A stretch of DNA of 64,000 bases from Lachnospiraceae bacterium (GCA_017474455.1 JAFVHP010000048.1:62001-126000), one strand, 5' to 3'; shown: positions 11,783 through 21,083, counted from the first letter of the stretch. Translations and numbers: made by a program. Notes: generated by a model not told the origin, from the sequence alone.

Positions 11783-11819
11783 CCTCCTGTGTGATAACTA
11801 CGGATTCCTTCTCCTTTTA

Positions 11820-12898
<1,079 letters not shown>

Positions 12899-12916
12899 GC
12901 GTTCGTTTCACCTCCT

Positions 12917-13405
12917 TTACTGTGGATTTTGTGTTCCTGTAATAAAACCCCTGGCCTTGATCAGGAGGCTGGGGATAAACAGCGGGATTATGCCTGCCGC
13001 GAACTGGAAGACCGGAAGCGTTATCGCAAGGACGACCCAGATAAGCTGCATCAGCATGCGGTGCCGGAAGGAGAGCTTCATCGTTTTATAGGCCCTGTCG
13101 GAAACCTCGGGGGAGATATGGATTTCCTTATCCTCATCCCCGTCCGCCCTTTCAGATGCGGTCTTTTTGGCATCTGCGGCAGCCGCTTCCGTGATCTTCT
13201 GGACGGTAAGCGACATCCAGAAAAAATTCAGGGACGCGACGATACCGCCGCAGAGAGCGCCGAGAACGACCGGATACCCGAAGGGGACGGATCTCGGCAT
13301 GATGCGGTGCAGTACAAAAAAGACCAGTATCACAACTACGCAGGCAAGAAGCGTGCCTGCTGTTATGAATATGGTCTCTTTCTTTACAGCGCCCTGAATC
13401 TTCAT
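12917..13405 (-). CDS. ATP synthase subunit I-like membrane protein
   Basis: A 162-residue protein with four predicted membrane helices in two pairs (about 15-35 and 43-66, then about 115-135 and 138-152) around a charged cytosolic segment rich in Ala, Lys and Glu (EAAAADAKKTASERADGDED). Position just before atpB and the helix-pair layout fit AtpI, the assembly factor helping c-ring formation. Sequence similarity is too loose to be certain from reading alone. Confidence 0.65.
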   Translation of the reverse strand: MKIQGAVKKETIFITAGTLLACVVVILVFFVLHRIMPRSVPFGYPVVLGALCGGIVASLNFFWMSLTVQKITEAAAADAKKTASERADGDEDKEIHISPEVSDRAYKTMKLSFRHRMLMQLIWVVLAITLPVFQFAAGIIPLFIPSLLIKARGFITGTQNPQ

Positions 13406-13452
13406 TATTGGTCCGGTATATCCAAAAGGCAGTGCCGGATCTTTCCGACCGG

Positions 13453-13716
13453 TCAGACGTGGTCGTTGAAAGAGATGGTACTGTCCTTTTTTTTCTTATT
13501 ATCTCTGCTGATAACAGCGGTGTAAAACTTCCAGGCTGTCATCATCGAGCTGCCGATGCCGAGGATAAACCCCGGTATATAGATCCATGCGGGAGCGGAG
13601 AGCTTAGAGATCAGAAGATAGCACACAAACAGACACAGGAGCAGCGGTGTTGCAAGGGAGAGCCCCAGCTGCCCGACCAGTGTCAGTTGTCTCATTATCT
13701 TAGATAGATCCTTCAT
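13453..13716 (-). CDS. AtpZ/AtpI-type small membrane protein, first gene of the atp operon
   Basis: An 87-residue protein with two membrane helices (LVGQLGLSLATPLLLCLFVC and IYIPGFILGIGSSMMTAWKF) and a charged tail. The spacing of the helices and the Gly-rich second one match the AtpZ/F0F1 putative magnesium-transporter subunit family that leads many Firmicutes atp operons. The ATG at 13716 was chosen over an upstream TTG (13737): it has GGGGACGG 8 bases before it, and the predicted transcription start lies near 13735. Confidence 0.7.
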   Translation of the reverse strand: MKDLSKIMRQLTLVGQLGLSLATPLLLCLFVCYLLISKLSAPAWIYIPGFILGIGSSMMTAWKFYTAVISRDNKKKKDSTISFNDHV

Positions 13717-13741
13717 AAGAGAACCGTCCCCAAACAATTAA

Positions 13742-13788
13742 AATATACACGTTTCAGGAATAACAGGCAAGGTAAATATTCTGTTATT
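13742..13788 (-). promoter_or_regulatory. atp operon promoter with overlapping inverted repeat
   Basis: On the minus strand TTGCCT (13770-13765), a 17-base spacer and TATATT (13747-13742) place the start of transcription about 18 bases before the first ATG. AATAACAG (13759-13766) and CTGTTATT (13781-13788) form a perfect 8-base inverted repeat covering the -35 box, a plausible operator. The rest of the gap up to 13934 is AT-rich with no gene; no terminator with a T run is seen for the antiporter gene. Confidence 0.6.
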
Positions 13789-13934
13789 TTGGCAGATAAT
13801 AGCCTAATTTACCGCAAATAATGCGACATATTATGGTACCGGCTGAAAACTGCGTGTTTGGGCAAAATACTGTCAGAATAATATATAATTAAGAACAATC
13901 GGACTCTGACAGACCGACCGGGACGGACACAGCC

Positions 13935-15245
13935 TCAGGCCTTCTGGAACCTCTCCCTGCTGGTCTTGGAGGCCGGCTTGGAGCTGATATCGCCTGCCTT
14001 CGTCAAGGCCCATCTTGTCATGGAAGGTCCGACGAGTTCATAGATCAGGACGCTGAACAGGATGACGTTCCGGATGATCTCGCCGGAAGGGGATCCGAGT
14101 GTCTGGGCGGTCACGACCATTCCGAGAGCGACGCCGGCCTGAGGGAACAGCGTGATGCCGAGGTATTTTCGGACGTTCTCGTCACAGTGCATGGCACTGC
14201 TGGAGACCTTTGCCCCCATGTATTTGCCGGTACAGCGGATGAGGATGTAGGTGATGCCCACGAGCACCATGGCGGGATATCTGAATACCGCCAGGTCCAG
14301 CTCCGCGCCGCTTAAGACAAAGAAGCATGCATATAGCGGTACAGTCCATTTGTCGCACCGTTCAAAGATATCCTTGGAATACTCGCTGGCGTTGCAGAAG
14401 ACCGTTCCGGCCATCATGCAGGTCAGAAGCGATGAGAAGGCGATCGTCACAGGACCTGCCGGGAAAGAGACGGATGAAAAAGCAATGGTCATGAATACGA
14501 TCGAGATCGTCATGGCCAGACGGTTGGAGTTGGAGAAGAACAGCTTTTCCAGGGCGGAGAGCAAAAGGCCCATGACAGCGCCGAGAAAGAGCGAGCAGAC
14601 GATCTCCAGCAGCGGGTCGATGACGATAGAAACCACGCTGAGGGTGCCGCCTTCCAGTGCCTGCGCAATACCAAAGGATACCGCAAAGAGCACGAGACCG
14701 ACCGCGTCATCCAGGGCTACGATCGGCAGCAGCAGTGACGTGACGGGACCTTTTGCCTTATACTGCCTGACGACCATAAGCGTTGCGGCAGGCGCTGTCG
14801 CTGATGCGATCGCGCCGAGCGTTATGCAGGCCGGGAGAGGCAGTACGTCGTTTCCCAGTATGAAATGCAGTCCGATCAGGGCCGCGTCTACGAGCACCGC
14901 TGCGGTGACGGCCTGGAATATACCGATGACGACGGCGGAGCGTCCGATCTCTTTGATCTCGGAGAGCCTGAATTCAGCGCCGATCGAAAAGGCGATGAAC
15001 CCCAGGGCAACGCTCGTGACAGGGGAAAGGGCTTCGATCTGGTCAAAATCTCTGAAACCGAACCAGGGAAGATCCAGTGCTCCAAGAAAATACGGGCCGA
15101 CGAGCAGACCTGCCAGCAGGAATGCCGTGACATCCGGAAAGTTCAGCTTCAGAAGCTTGAACAGACGAGTGGCCATCAGGCCCATGAACAGTGCAAAAGC
15201 GGTTCCGATAAGCGGTGCCATAATACGAATATATCCTCCGATCAT
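13935..15245 (-). CDS. Cation:proton antiporter (CPA2-like)
   Basis: A 436-residue membrane protein with about 12 helices of the monovalent cation/proton antiporter family. The unwound core helices are visible: PDVTAFLLAGLLVGP near residue 40, FSIGAEFRLSEI near 95, and ALDDAVGLVLFAVSFG near 180, where the Asp pair is the likely ion site. No C-terminal NAD-binding (TrkA-N) domain is present, unlike KefB/KefC. It likely exchanges Na+ or K+ for H+. The start is uncertain: ATG at 15245 lacks a good ribosome site, while ATG at 15221 has GGAGGA 12 bases upstream. It lies next to an ATP synthase predicted to use Na+. Confidence 0.85.
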   Translation of the reverse strand: MIGGYIRIMAPLIGTAFALFMGLMATRLFKLLKLNFPDVTAFLLAGLLVGPYFLGALDLPWFGFRDFDQIEALSPVTSVALGFIAFSIGAEFRLSEIKEIGRSAVVIGIFQAVTAAVLVDAALIGLHFILGNDVLPLPACITLGAIASATAPAATLMVVRQYKAKGPVTSLLLPIVALDDAVGLVLFAVSFGIAQALEGGTLSVVSIVIDPLLEIVCSLFLGAVMGLLLSALEKLFFSNSNRLAMTISIVFMTIAFSSVSFPAGPVTIAFSSLLTCMMAGTVFCNASEYSKDIFERCDKWTVPLYACFFVLSGAELDLAVFRYPAMVLVGITYILIRCTGKYMGAKVSSSAMHCDENVRKYLGITLFPQAGVALGMVVTAQTLGSPSGEIIRNVILFSVLIYELVGPSMTRWALTKAGDISSKPASKTSRERFQKA

Positions 15246-15264
15246 TCAGCTTTAAGTCCTGATA

Positions 15265-15329
15265 ACTGACTGCCGCGCATTTTGATGGCGGCAGTCAGTA
15301 AGTATAGCGCTGTTCCGGGGATAAATCAA
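15265..15329 (-). promoter_or_regulatory. Antiporter promoter with a 12-base palindromic operator
   Basis: On the minus strand TTGATT (15329-15324), a 17-base spacer and TATACT (15306-15301) give a start near 15294. A perfect inverted repeat, ACTGACTGCCGC (15265-15276) and GCGGCAGTCAGT (15288-15299), straddles that start. There is no T run on either strand, so it is more likely an operator or leader hairpin than a terminator. Confidence 0.6.
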
Positions 15330-15340
15330 ACAGATCTGTA

Positions 15341-15408
15341 TTTATGCATAAACTGCATAAATCACTGTCGGTCTTCGCATTGATGCATAAAAATGTGAAA
15401 CCTATCAT
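15341..15408 (+). promoter_or_regulatory. Promoter and TGCATAAA operator array of deglycosidase cassette A
   Basis: TTGATG (15380-15385), 17 bases, TATCAT (15403-15408) form a good promoter 46 bases before the first gene. TGCATAAA occurs three times (15345-15352, 15354-15361, 15384-15391); the first is half of the 12-base palindrome TTTATGCATAAA (15341-15352), and the third overlaps the -35 box. This is the pattern of a regulated promoter, probably read by one of the cassette's own regulators (LysR or RpiR). Confidence 0.65.
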
Positions 15409-15453
15409 GAAAACAGATACTTAAAACAGTCACAGCTGATCAGGAGGGGGATT

Positions 15454-15915
15454 ATGTATGATTCATATCTGGTGGTAAAGGATACGCTGCAGAATGATGT
15501 TGAAAACGGAAAAACAGTCGGATTTTCATTCGGTGTAAGGCTGGCTAATTACAGGGGCATCTTTCTGTCTCTGGTAAACGGCTTTTATGTGGAAGTGGAC
15601 GGTAAAGTCTATAGTCGGGATGAGCAGACATTTGAGATCAACGGCAGGCCTGCCCGCTCCATGGACGAGATCGCCAAGTGCTATTGGGAGCACTGGGATA
15701 TGCAGGATATGGGCAGGGTGCACATCTTAGAAGAGGGAGGCCTTGCACCGGGTGAGCATAAGATCACGTATATGGAGTGCAATCTGGCATATTACGGGTA
15801 CCACGGCAAGGGATGCGACGATGAGATCTTCGTGAAGAACCCGCCGCAGCCCGGCGATCCGATGGGATCAGAGAAGACGCCGATAAAAAATGATTATGTT
15901 CTGGAGCTCAGGTAA
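15454..15915 (+). CDS. C-glycoside deglycosidase beta-subunit-like protein (DUF6379)
   Basis: A 153-residue, mostly beta protein of the DUF6379 family, the small subunit of C-glycoside deglycosidase complexes (as in DgpB-DgpC of puerarin-degrading gut bacteria). Visible family features are the LANYRGIFLSLVNGFYVEVDG core (compare IPYYRGVMLCLVKDAEVRIG in the paralogue at 28335) and the DEQTFEINGRPA segment. Such subunits form a beta-sandwich that closes the active site of the TIM-barrel alpha subunit encoded 13 bases downstream. AGGAGGGGG lies 5 bases before the ATG. The actual glycoside is unknown, and O-glycoside-acting relatives exist. Confidence 0.75.
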   Translation: MYDSYLVVKDTLQNDVENGKTVGFSFGVRLANYRGIFLSLVNGFYVEVDGKVYSRDEQTFEINGRPARSMDEIAKCYWEHWDMQDMGRVHILEEGGLAPGEHKITYMECNLAYYGYHGKGCDDEIFVKNPPQPGDPMGSEKTPIKNDYVLELR

Positions 15916-15928
15916 GGAGGAATAGAAA

Positions 15929-16996
15929 ATGGGGATCAAGAGAGGTGTATCGCTGTATTCATATCAACAGTCTGAATGGTTTGGCAGGATGACATGGAGA
16001 GATCAGCTGGAGGAAGTCGCGATGAACCTTGGAGGCGCAACCGGTATCGAGATCATCAGCGAAGCCACCATTCCGCAGTATCCATTTCCTTCTGAACAGT
16101 TTATCTTCGACTGGAATAATGAGATCGCAAGGTGGAACCTGAAGGCGGTCACAATGGACTGCTATCTGGATGTCATGCAGTTCCGGACGCATGTCATGAA
16201 TCATAAGGAAGCGGCACAGAGACTGATGTATGATCTGAGACTTGCCAAAAAGATGGGCTTTGAGAACATCCGTCTTGTCCACAGCGTCCCGCTTGAAGCG
16301 ATCGAGATGGCGCTGCCGCTCGCCGAGGAGCTGAACGTACGTATGACAAATGAGATCCATTCCCCGTATCCGATCACGGCGAACCTGAACCTGCCGGATG
16401 TCGATCATGCATTCATGGGCGCTGACTGGAAATACAGGCATTCCCAGGATATTGCCTTTATAGAGCGGACAGGGACGAAGCATTACGGTCTGCAGCCGGA
16501 TATGGGCATTTTCCAGTATCGGGCACCCAGACCCATGCTGGGGTATCTCCTGCGCAGTTACGTATCCGCGGAGGAAGCCGGCAGGATCGTGGATGAATAC
16601 TACAGAGTATTCGATGAAGCCGGGGAAAGCGCAGCGAATAAGTATATGGAAGACAGCTGCCCGGCAATCATGGAATCCAAATTCGGCTTCATGCTTTTCT
16701 CCGGTATGAGTGCAAGACCGGAAGAGTTATACAAGATCGCTCCTTATATCTACTGTATTCACGGCAAGTTCTACAAGATGACGGAGATTCCTGGAAAGCC
16801 CGGGCAGTATGAAGAGTCCTCCATCCGGTATCCGGAAGCGATCAAGGTCCTTAAGTCCATCGGTTATGATGGGTACATTGATTCCGAGTATGAAGGGCAG
16901 AGAAGCCAGCAGGATATGGGCGATGCCGGTCTTGCGGATGAGGTGGAAGAGGTCCGCAGGCATCATGAGATGCTGAAGAGGCTGATCGGGGAATAA
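15929..16996 (+). CDS. C-glycoside deglycosidase alpha-subunit-like TIM-barrel protein
   Basis: A 355-residue member of the sugar phosphate isomerase/epimerase (AP endonuclease 2-like) TIM-barrel superfamily. It starts KRGVSLYSYQQ, as does the paralogue at 27289. Likely divalent-metal ligands are Glu142, Asp191, His279 and Glu320; His144 in NEIHSP corresponds in position to the catalytic His of known deglycosidases. These enzymes cleave the C-C bond of a 3-keto C-glycoside by deprotonation and elimination. Compared with the paralogue it has a longer loop after EIHSPYP and another around residues 200-240. The partner beta subunit precedes it. Function by family and context; substrate unknown. 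Confidence 0.75.
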   Translation: MGIKRGVSLYSYQQSEWFGRMTWRDQLEEVAMNLGGATGIEIISEATIPQYPFPSEQFIFDWNNEIARWNLKAVTMDCYLDVMQFRTHVMNHKEAAQRLMYDLRLAKKMGFENIRLVHSVPLEAIEMALPLAEELNVRMTNEIHSPYPITANLNLPDVDHAFMGADWKYRHSQDIAFIERTGTKHYGLQPDMGIFQYRAPRPMLGYLLRSYVSAEEAGRIVDEYYRVFDEAGESAANKYMEDSCPAIMESKFGFMLFSGMSARPEELYKIAPYIYCIHGKFYKMTEIPGKPGQYEESSIRYPEAIKVLKSIGYDGYIDSEYEGQRSQQDMGDAGLADEVEEVRRHHEMLKRLIGE

Positions 16997-17040
16997 GAGC
17001 GTCAATAACGTAAGTCTATAGAATGTAAAGAAGGTCTGCC

Positions 17041-17095
17041 TGCCCTCAGGTGCGGTATAATAATTCTGTCAATGATTATCAGGCATTTGAGGGCA
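17041..17095 (+). promoter_or_regulatory. Promoter and inverted repeat before the LysR gene
   Basis: TGCCCTCA (17041-17048) and TGAGGGCA (17088-17095) are perfect inverted copies flanking a TATAAT (17056-17061); no good -35 box is seen. The right arm also supplies the ribosome site (GAGGG) of the LysR gene, so the element could act as an operator or as a leader stem that masks the ribosome site. Confidence 0.45.
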
Positions 17096-17101
17096 CCTTC
17101 T

Positions 17102-18001
17102 ATGCAGATCGAATACTTAATGGAATTTGCTGAATTATGCGACACCATGAACTATCTCCAGGCTGCCGAGAAGCTGTATATCTCGCAGTCCAATCTGTCC
17201 AGGCATATCCAGTCGATGGAAAAGGAACTGGGTGTTATGCTGTTCAAACGGACGAAGCGGAGAATTGAGATAACGGAGATGGGAGAATGCCTTCTCAGAT
17301 ATGCGAGAAAAATGTCGGCGGACTGGTCGGCTTTCTCGACGGAGATGCAGAAGCTGAACGCCGCAGCAGGCGGTATCCGCAGGATCTCCATCGGTTTTAT
17401 CGGGGCAATGGCACCATACAGTATCAATCATATCCTTTCAGAGTATCAGCTGGCGCATCAGGACTTTGCGATCAGACTTGTTACACTGCGCTGCGGAAAA
17501 GAACTGGAGATGCTGCAAAATGGCATCTGCGATATGGTGTTGATGAGCGGACGGGAGTATATGTCTCCGGAATACGAATCGGTAAAGGTGCTGGCAGACA
17601 TGGTCGTTGCCGTGACAAACAATGAGCATCCGCTTACGGCAAAGAAGACGCTGACGGTCAGCGACCTTGAACCTTACCCGATCGCTGTCATGGAGAGATT
17701 CATTAGGCCTGGGGATCCGTTCTACCAGGCATGCGCTGCTGCAGGTATAAAACTCACTTATCAGATCTCGGACGGATCCGACCTTCTGGACAGGGCAGCA
17801 GTTGCCGGGGAAGTATCGATCATGACGGCAAAGCCGGCCTCTTATTTTGCGGATGATTCCGTAACGATCATGCGGATCGTGCCAAAGATAGAGGTTCGGG
17901 CGGACCTTATATGCCTGCGTGAAAGCATGGCAAGAGAAGAGATCCTGTCCCTCATGGAATATCTGCGGTCGGAGGCAGTGCAGACAGTGATCAACAGCTG
18001 A
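17102..18001 (+). CDS. LysR-family transcriptional regulator
   Basis: A 299-residue LysR-type regulator. The N-terminal winged helix-turn-helix is clear (MQIEYLMEFAELCDTMNYLQ, AAEKLYISQSNLSRHIQSME) followed by a two-lobed effector-binding domain (RRISIGFIGAMAPYSINHIL onward). The ATG at 17102 is preferred to one 30 bases upstream because it matches the family N-terminus and has GAGGG 9 bases before it. It follows the deglycosidase alpha gene by 105 bases with its own -10 box, so it probably controls the cassette in response to an aglycone or glycoside. Confidence 0.9.
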   Translation: MQIEYLMEFAELCDTMNYLQAAEKLYISQSNLSRHIQSMEKELGVMLFKRTKRRIEITEMGECLLRYARKMSADWSAFSTEMQKLNAAAGGIRRISIGFIGAMAPYSINHILSEYQLAHQDFAIRLVTLRCGKELEMLQNGICDMVLMSGREYMSPEYESVKVLADMVVAVTNNEHPLTAKKTLTVSDLEPYPIAVMERFIRPGDPFYQACAAAGIKLTYQISDGSDLLDRAAVAGEVSIMTAKPASYFADDSVTIMRIVPKIEVRADLICLRESMAREEILSLMEYLRSEAVQTVINS

Positions 18002-18158
18002 ATATCTGCAGAGCAGTGATGACGAATCGTCCGTCCGGCGTCAGCCGGGCTGCCTCGACCTGTCCGTCTCCTGATAGGGGATAACTGTGCAGAAGGCTGC
18101 CGAAGAAGTTCGATACGATCACTTCGCGGTCATCGTGCCTGCCGCATAGCCAAAGTAT

Positions 18159-18164
18159 TATAAT
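18159..18164 (+). promoter_or_regulatory. Putative -10 box of the first RpiR gene
   Basis: TATAAT 42 bases before the ATG, with a weak -35 (GTGCCT 18135-18140, 18-base spacer). The gap 18002-18205 otherwise holds no plus-strand gene. Confidence 0.4.
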
Positions 18165-18205
18165 AATATTGTTGACAGGAAAACTATTCTGACCGAGGTG
18201 AGCGC

Positions 18206-18976
18206 ATGAATGTCCTCCAGAACCTGATCGAGATGTACAATCATCTTTCTCCTGACAGTACTTACAGGGAAGTGATAAGGCTCATACTCATGAATCTGAA
18301 AGAAGCAGCTGAGGCTACAGTCTATGACCTGGCGGAACTGACCTGTTCGTCCAGGACCACGATCAGCCGTCTTCTGGATAAGCTCGGCTACGGCAGCTAT
18401 GCGGAGTTCCATGAAGCCCTGCGGCAGGCCGTCAGGAATTATACATACTATAACCGGATCCTGCCCGCGCATGCCGGCCGGGAAGAGATCCTGCCGGAGC
18501 TTAAGAAACAGGCGGAAAGTGCAGCGCGGATCGAAAGTCCGGACATGTCGGAGGCAGCGCTTGCGGAAGTGTCGCAGGCCCTTCATGAAGCAGGGCAGGT
18601 ATTCTTTTATACGACAGCCTCCCGGAGCATCTCCTCGCTGCAGCAGAACCTGGCGATGGCCGGCATCGACACACTGAACCTGATGATCCTGCCGGAGCTT
18701 CTGCAGTGCGCAGGACAGGCCAGGGAGGGAAGCATCCTGTTCTGCAGGACCATAGAATACGCGGAGACGCAGGACCTGAGGCCGTTATTTGAAGCTTTTA
18801 AAGCACGGGGTACTTCTGTATATATGTTCGGAGGAGAGAAGACCCGGTACAGCAGGTACGTGGACAGATTTATCCTGAAGAACAGTACGGCAGAGGGAGC
18901 CATCGGCCTGCTCTTATCGGATGAACTGTATTTCTACGCCCTCAGTGAGACGTTCAGGAGAATGTATCTCGACTGA
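18206..18976 (+). CDS. MurR/RpiR-family regulator, cassette A
   Basis: A 256-residue RpiR-type regulator: N-terminal helix-turn-helix (VYDLAELTCSSRTTISRLLDKLGYGSY, about residues 40-66) and a C-terminal SIS-like domain that normally senses phosphosugars (VFFYTTASRSISSLQQNLAMAG). It is the same length as the RpiR protein at 30724 and aligns with it from the start (LIEMYNHLSPDSTY versus LIALYNQLPRDNVY), so the two are paralogues that each sit with one cassette. GAGGTGAG precedes the ATG. Confidence 0.85.
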   Translation: MNVLQNLIEMYNHLSPDSTYREVIRLILMNLKEAAEATVYDLAELTCSSRTTISRLLDKLGYGSYAEFHEALRQAVRNYTYYNRILPAHAGREEILPELKKQAESAARIESPDMSEAALAEVSQALHEAGQVFFYTTASRSISSLQQNLAMAGIDTLNLMILPELLQCAGQAREGSILFCRTIEYAETQDLRPLFEAFKARGTSVYMFGGEKTRYSRYVDRFILKNSTAEGAIGLLLSDELYFYALSETFRRMYLD

Positions 18977-19031
18977 CGGCTCGCCCGGCATAGCGGGCTG
19001 CGGAACAAAAATAATATATCGATCTTATTTC

Positions 19032-19076
19032 AGGACACAGATCTGAAGCCAAAGCTTCAATTCTGTGTCCTTTTTG
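19032..19076 (+). terminator. Intrinsic terminator after the RpiR gene
   Basis: AGGACACAGA and TCTGTGTCCT form the outer stem, with an inner GAAGC/GCTTC pair, followed by TTTTTG. Confidence 0.85.
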
Positions 19077-19186
19077 ATTTCCCTGAGTCCAATGACGCCA
19101 TATCCGCACGCGGCGGCGTTCCGGGACCTTTAAACTGAAGACTGTAAGAAACAGACAGGCAGTTAAAGCCGGAAGGAGGAGATCAG

Positions 19187-19963
19187 ATGAAATACAGTAT
19201 GTGCGCGGATATCATGTATGTCGGTGTCGGCAAGACGGGACCGATCTGGCCTGAAACGGAAGGCATTCTTGACGCGATGGACTTCGCGAAAAAAAACGGT
19301 CTTGATATGATCGAATTCTTCGGCTTTGAGGGAAGGGATCTGGACCGTATCGCCGCGAAAAGCCGTGAGCTGGATATGCCGGTGCTTTCGATAGTAGCAA
19401 AGGGCGGAGAGCTGCTCGGAAACAGGAACCGGTATCAGGAATTCCTTGACGGGTTCAAAGAGACCATTCCGGCGGCAAAGAAGCTTGGCGTAAAGGCGGT
19501 CGTCATTAACTGCAACAATGCCGATACCGACGTGCCCAGGCAGCAGGCGCTGGACCTGATCGCAAAGGGGCTGAAGGAAGTCGCGGGATCCGCGAAAGAA
19601 GCGGGCCTCGAGATCTGGCTGGAGGCAATATCCGGAGAGTATTTCAGAAGCTCTGCCGAGATCGTCTCGATCCTGGATGCCGTTAATGAAGAGAATGTAA
19701 AGATGCTCTTTGACATTTACCACTTCCAGATGATCGAAGGGAACATCTGCAGCCATCTTCATGATTATCTTGGAAAGATCGGGCACATCCACGGAGCGAA
19801 CGCGCCGGCCCGGTGCGAGCTCACAAAGGGCGAGCTGGACTACCGGTTCATCCTCGAATATCTGAAGAACGGACTTGGTTATGAAGGGACCTTCGGCCTG
19901 GAATTCTTCACCTTCACGGACCGTGAACAGAAAGTGGCAGATTCCTGCAGCATCCTTATATAA
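19187..19963 (+). CDS. Sugar isomerase/epimerase (hydroxypyruvate isomerase-like TIM barrel)
   Basis: A 258-residue protein of the same TIM-barrel superfamily as the alpha subunits but of the shorter hydroxypyruvate isomerase-like type. Probable metal ligands are Glu146 (WLEAIS), Asp176 (FDIYHFQ), His202 (HIHGANAP) and Glu239 (GLEFF). Its place between the deglycosidase genes and a Gfo/Idh/MocA oxidoreductase suggests it handles a keto- or dehydrated sugar released by the pathway; exact reaction unknown. A strong AAGGAGGAG site precedes the ATG. The gap before it (18977-19186) holds the terminator above and an unassigned imperfect inverted repeat around 19130-19167. Confidence 0.75.
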   Translation: MKYSMCADIMYVGVGKTGPIWPETEGILDAMDFAKKNGLDMIEFFGFEGRDLDRIAAKSRELDMPVLSIVAKGGELLGNRNRYQEFLDGFKETIPAAKKLGVKAVVINCNNADTDVPRQQALDLIAKGLKEVAGSAKEAGLEIWLEAISGEYFRSSAEIVSILDAVNEENVKMLFDIYHFQMIEGNICSHLHDYLGKIGHIHGANAPARCELTKGELDYRFILEYLKNGLGYEGTFGLEFFTFTDREQKVADSCSILI

Positions 19964-20015
19964 GAAAACAGCGAAAACTTATTATATTTCAAAATTCTGA
20001 AACGGAGGGAAAACA

Positions 20016-21083
20016 ATGAAGACTTTAAACATCGCTATCATCGGAACAGGAACCATCGCACGTGAAAAGCACATCCCCTGCCTCGTCAAAAGGGACGATG
20101 TGAAGATCACCGTACTCTGTGACATCGATACGGAGAAGGCGGAAGCGGTCAAAAAGGAATTCGGGCTCGACGACGCCGTGATCTGCGATGATTATCATAA
20201 GGTCTGCGCCGACCCCGATATCGACGTAGTCCATGTCCTTACACCCAACCCGCTCCACTGCCCGATCACGATCGAGGCACTGGAGAACGGCAAGCATGTC
20301 CACTGTGAAAAGCCCATGGCCTGCACCTATGCCGATGCCAGGAAGATGGTCGAGACCGCAAAACGCGTCGGAAAGAAGCTGACCAGCGGTACCCAGTGGA
20401 GATACCAGCCGGCCCCCATGAAGATGAAGGAGATGATCAAAGAAGGTAAGTTCGGTGACATTTACTACATCAAGTCTTCCCAGCTGCGCGGCAGACGCCT
20501 TCCCGCCTACGGTGTTTATACCAGTAAGACAGGAAACGGCGGCGGTATGCTGATGGACGGCGGCCCCCACTCCATCGACCTGCCCATGTGGCTGACGGAC
20601 AACTATGATGTCCAGAGCGTCCGCGGTGTGACCTTCGACAGGATGAAGAACCATACCGAAGGCAATGCTCTCGGCGCGTGGGATCCGGATCACTTTGATG
20701 TGGAAGATTCCTTCATGGCAATGATCACGATGAAAAACGGCATGCTGATCTATGTTGAATGCGCATGGGTCATCAACATGCTCCAGGAAGCGCCCGGAAT
20801 GACGGCTGCGATCGCGGGCACCAAGGCTGGCGCCGATATGGTCGGCCCCGGTTTTGAGAATCATGTGCGCGTCAATGAGATCGTGGACGGCAAGATGGTC
20901 ATTGATTCGATCGAATGTTCAGCAGACCAGTCCATGCACGAATATGACATCAATCACTGGATCGATGCCATCCAGAATGGCGGCGAACCCGCAGTCCTTC
21001 CGGAGCAGGCTGCAACGCTCGTCCGCGTGATCGAGGCGATCTACAAGTCCGCAGCGACCGGCCAGACGATCTTCTTTGACTGA
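20016..21083 (+). CDS. Gfo/Idh/MocA-family NAD(P)-dependent sugar oxidoreductase
   Basis: A 355-residue dehydrogenase with an N-terminal Rossmann fold (IGTGTIAREKHIPCL) and the family EKP motif at 98-100 (HCEKPMAC). The C-terminal domain holds MDGGPHSIDLPMW, where Asp181 and His185 fit the usual catalytic pair. In known C-glycoside pathways a protein of this family (DgpA-like) oxidises the sugar 3-hydroxyl to give the 3-keto substrate of the deglycosidase; that role is inferred here from the neighbourhood. It follows the isomerase gene by 52 bases and ends at a strong terminator, so the two are co-transcribed. Confidence 0.85.
   Translation: MKTLNIAIIGTGTIAREKHIPCLVKRDDVKITVLCDIDTEKAEAVKKEFGLDDAVICDDYHKVCADPDIDVVHVLTPNPLHCPITIEALENGKHVHCEKPMACTYADARKMVETAKRVGKKLTSGTQWRYQPAPMKMKEMIKEGKFGDIYYIKSSQLRGRRLPAYGVYTSKTGNGGGMLMDGGPHSIDLPMWLTDNYDVQSVRGVTFDRMKNHTEGNALGAWDPDHFDVEDSFMAMITMKNGMLIYVECAWVINMLQEAPGMTAAIAGTKAGADMVGPGFENHVRVNEIVDGKMVIDSIECSADQSMHEYDINHWIDAIQNGGEPAVLPEQAATLVRVIEAIYKSAATGQTIFFD

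Noticed and set aside
13880-13895. Plus-strand TATAAT in the atp-antiporter gap
   Set aside because: A transcript from it would run antisense to the antiporter gene, there is no -35 box, and the gap is AT-rich.
15341-15391. CRISPR-like spacing of TGCATAAA repeats
   Set aside because: The repeats are 8 bases, unevenly spaced and sit on a promoter; no cas genes are present.
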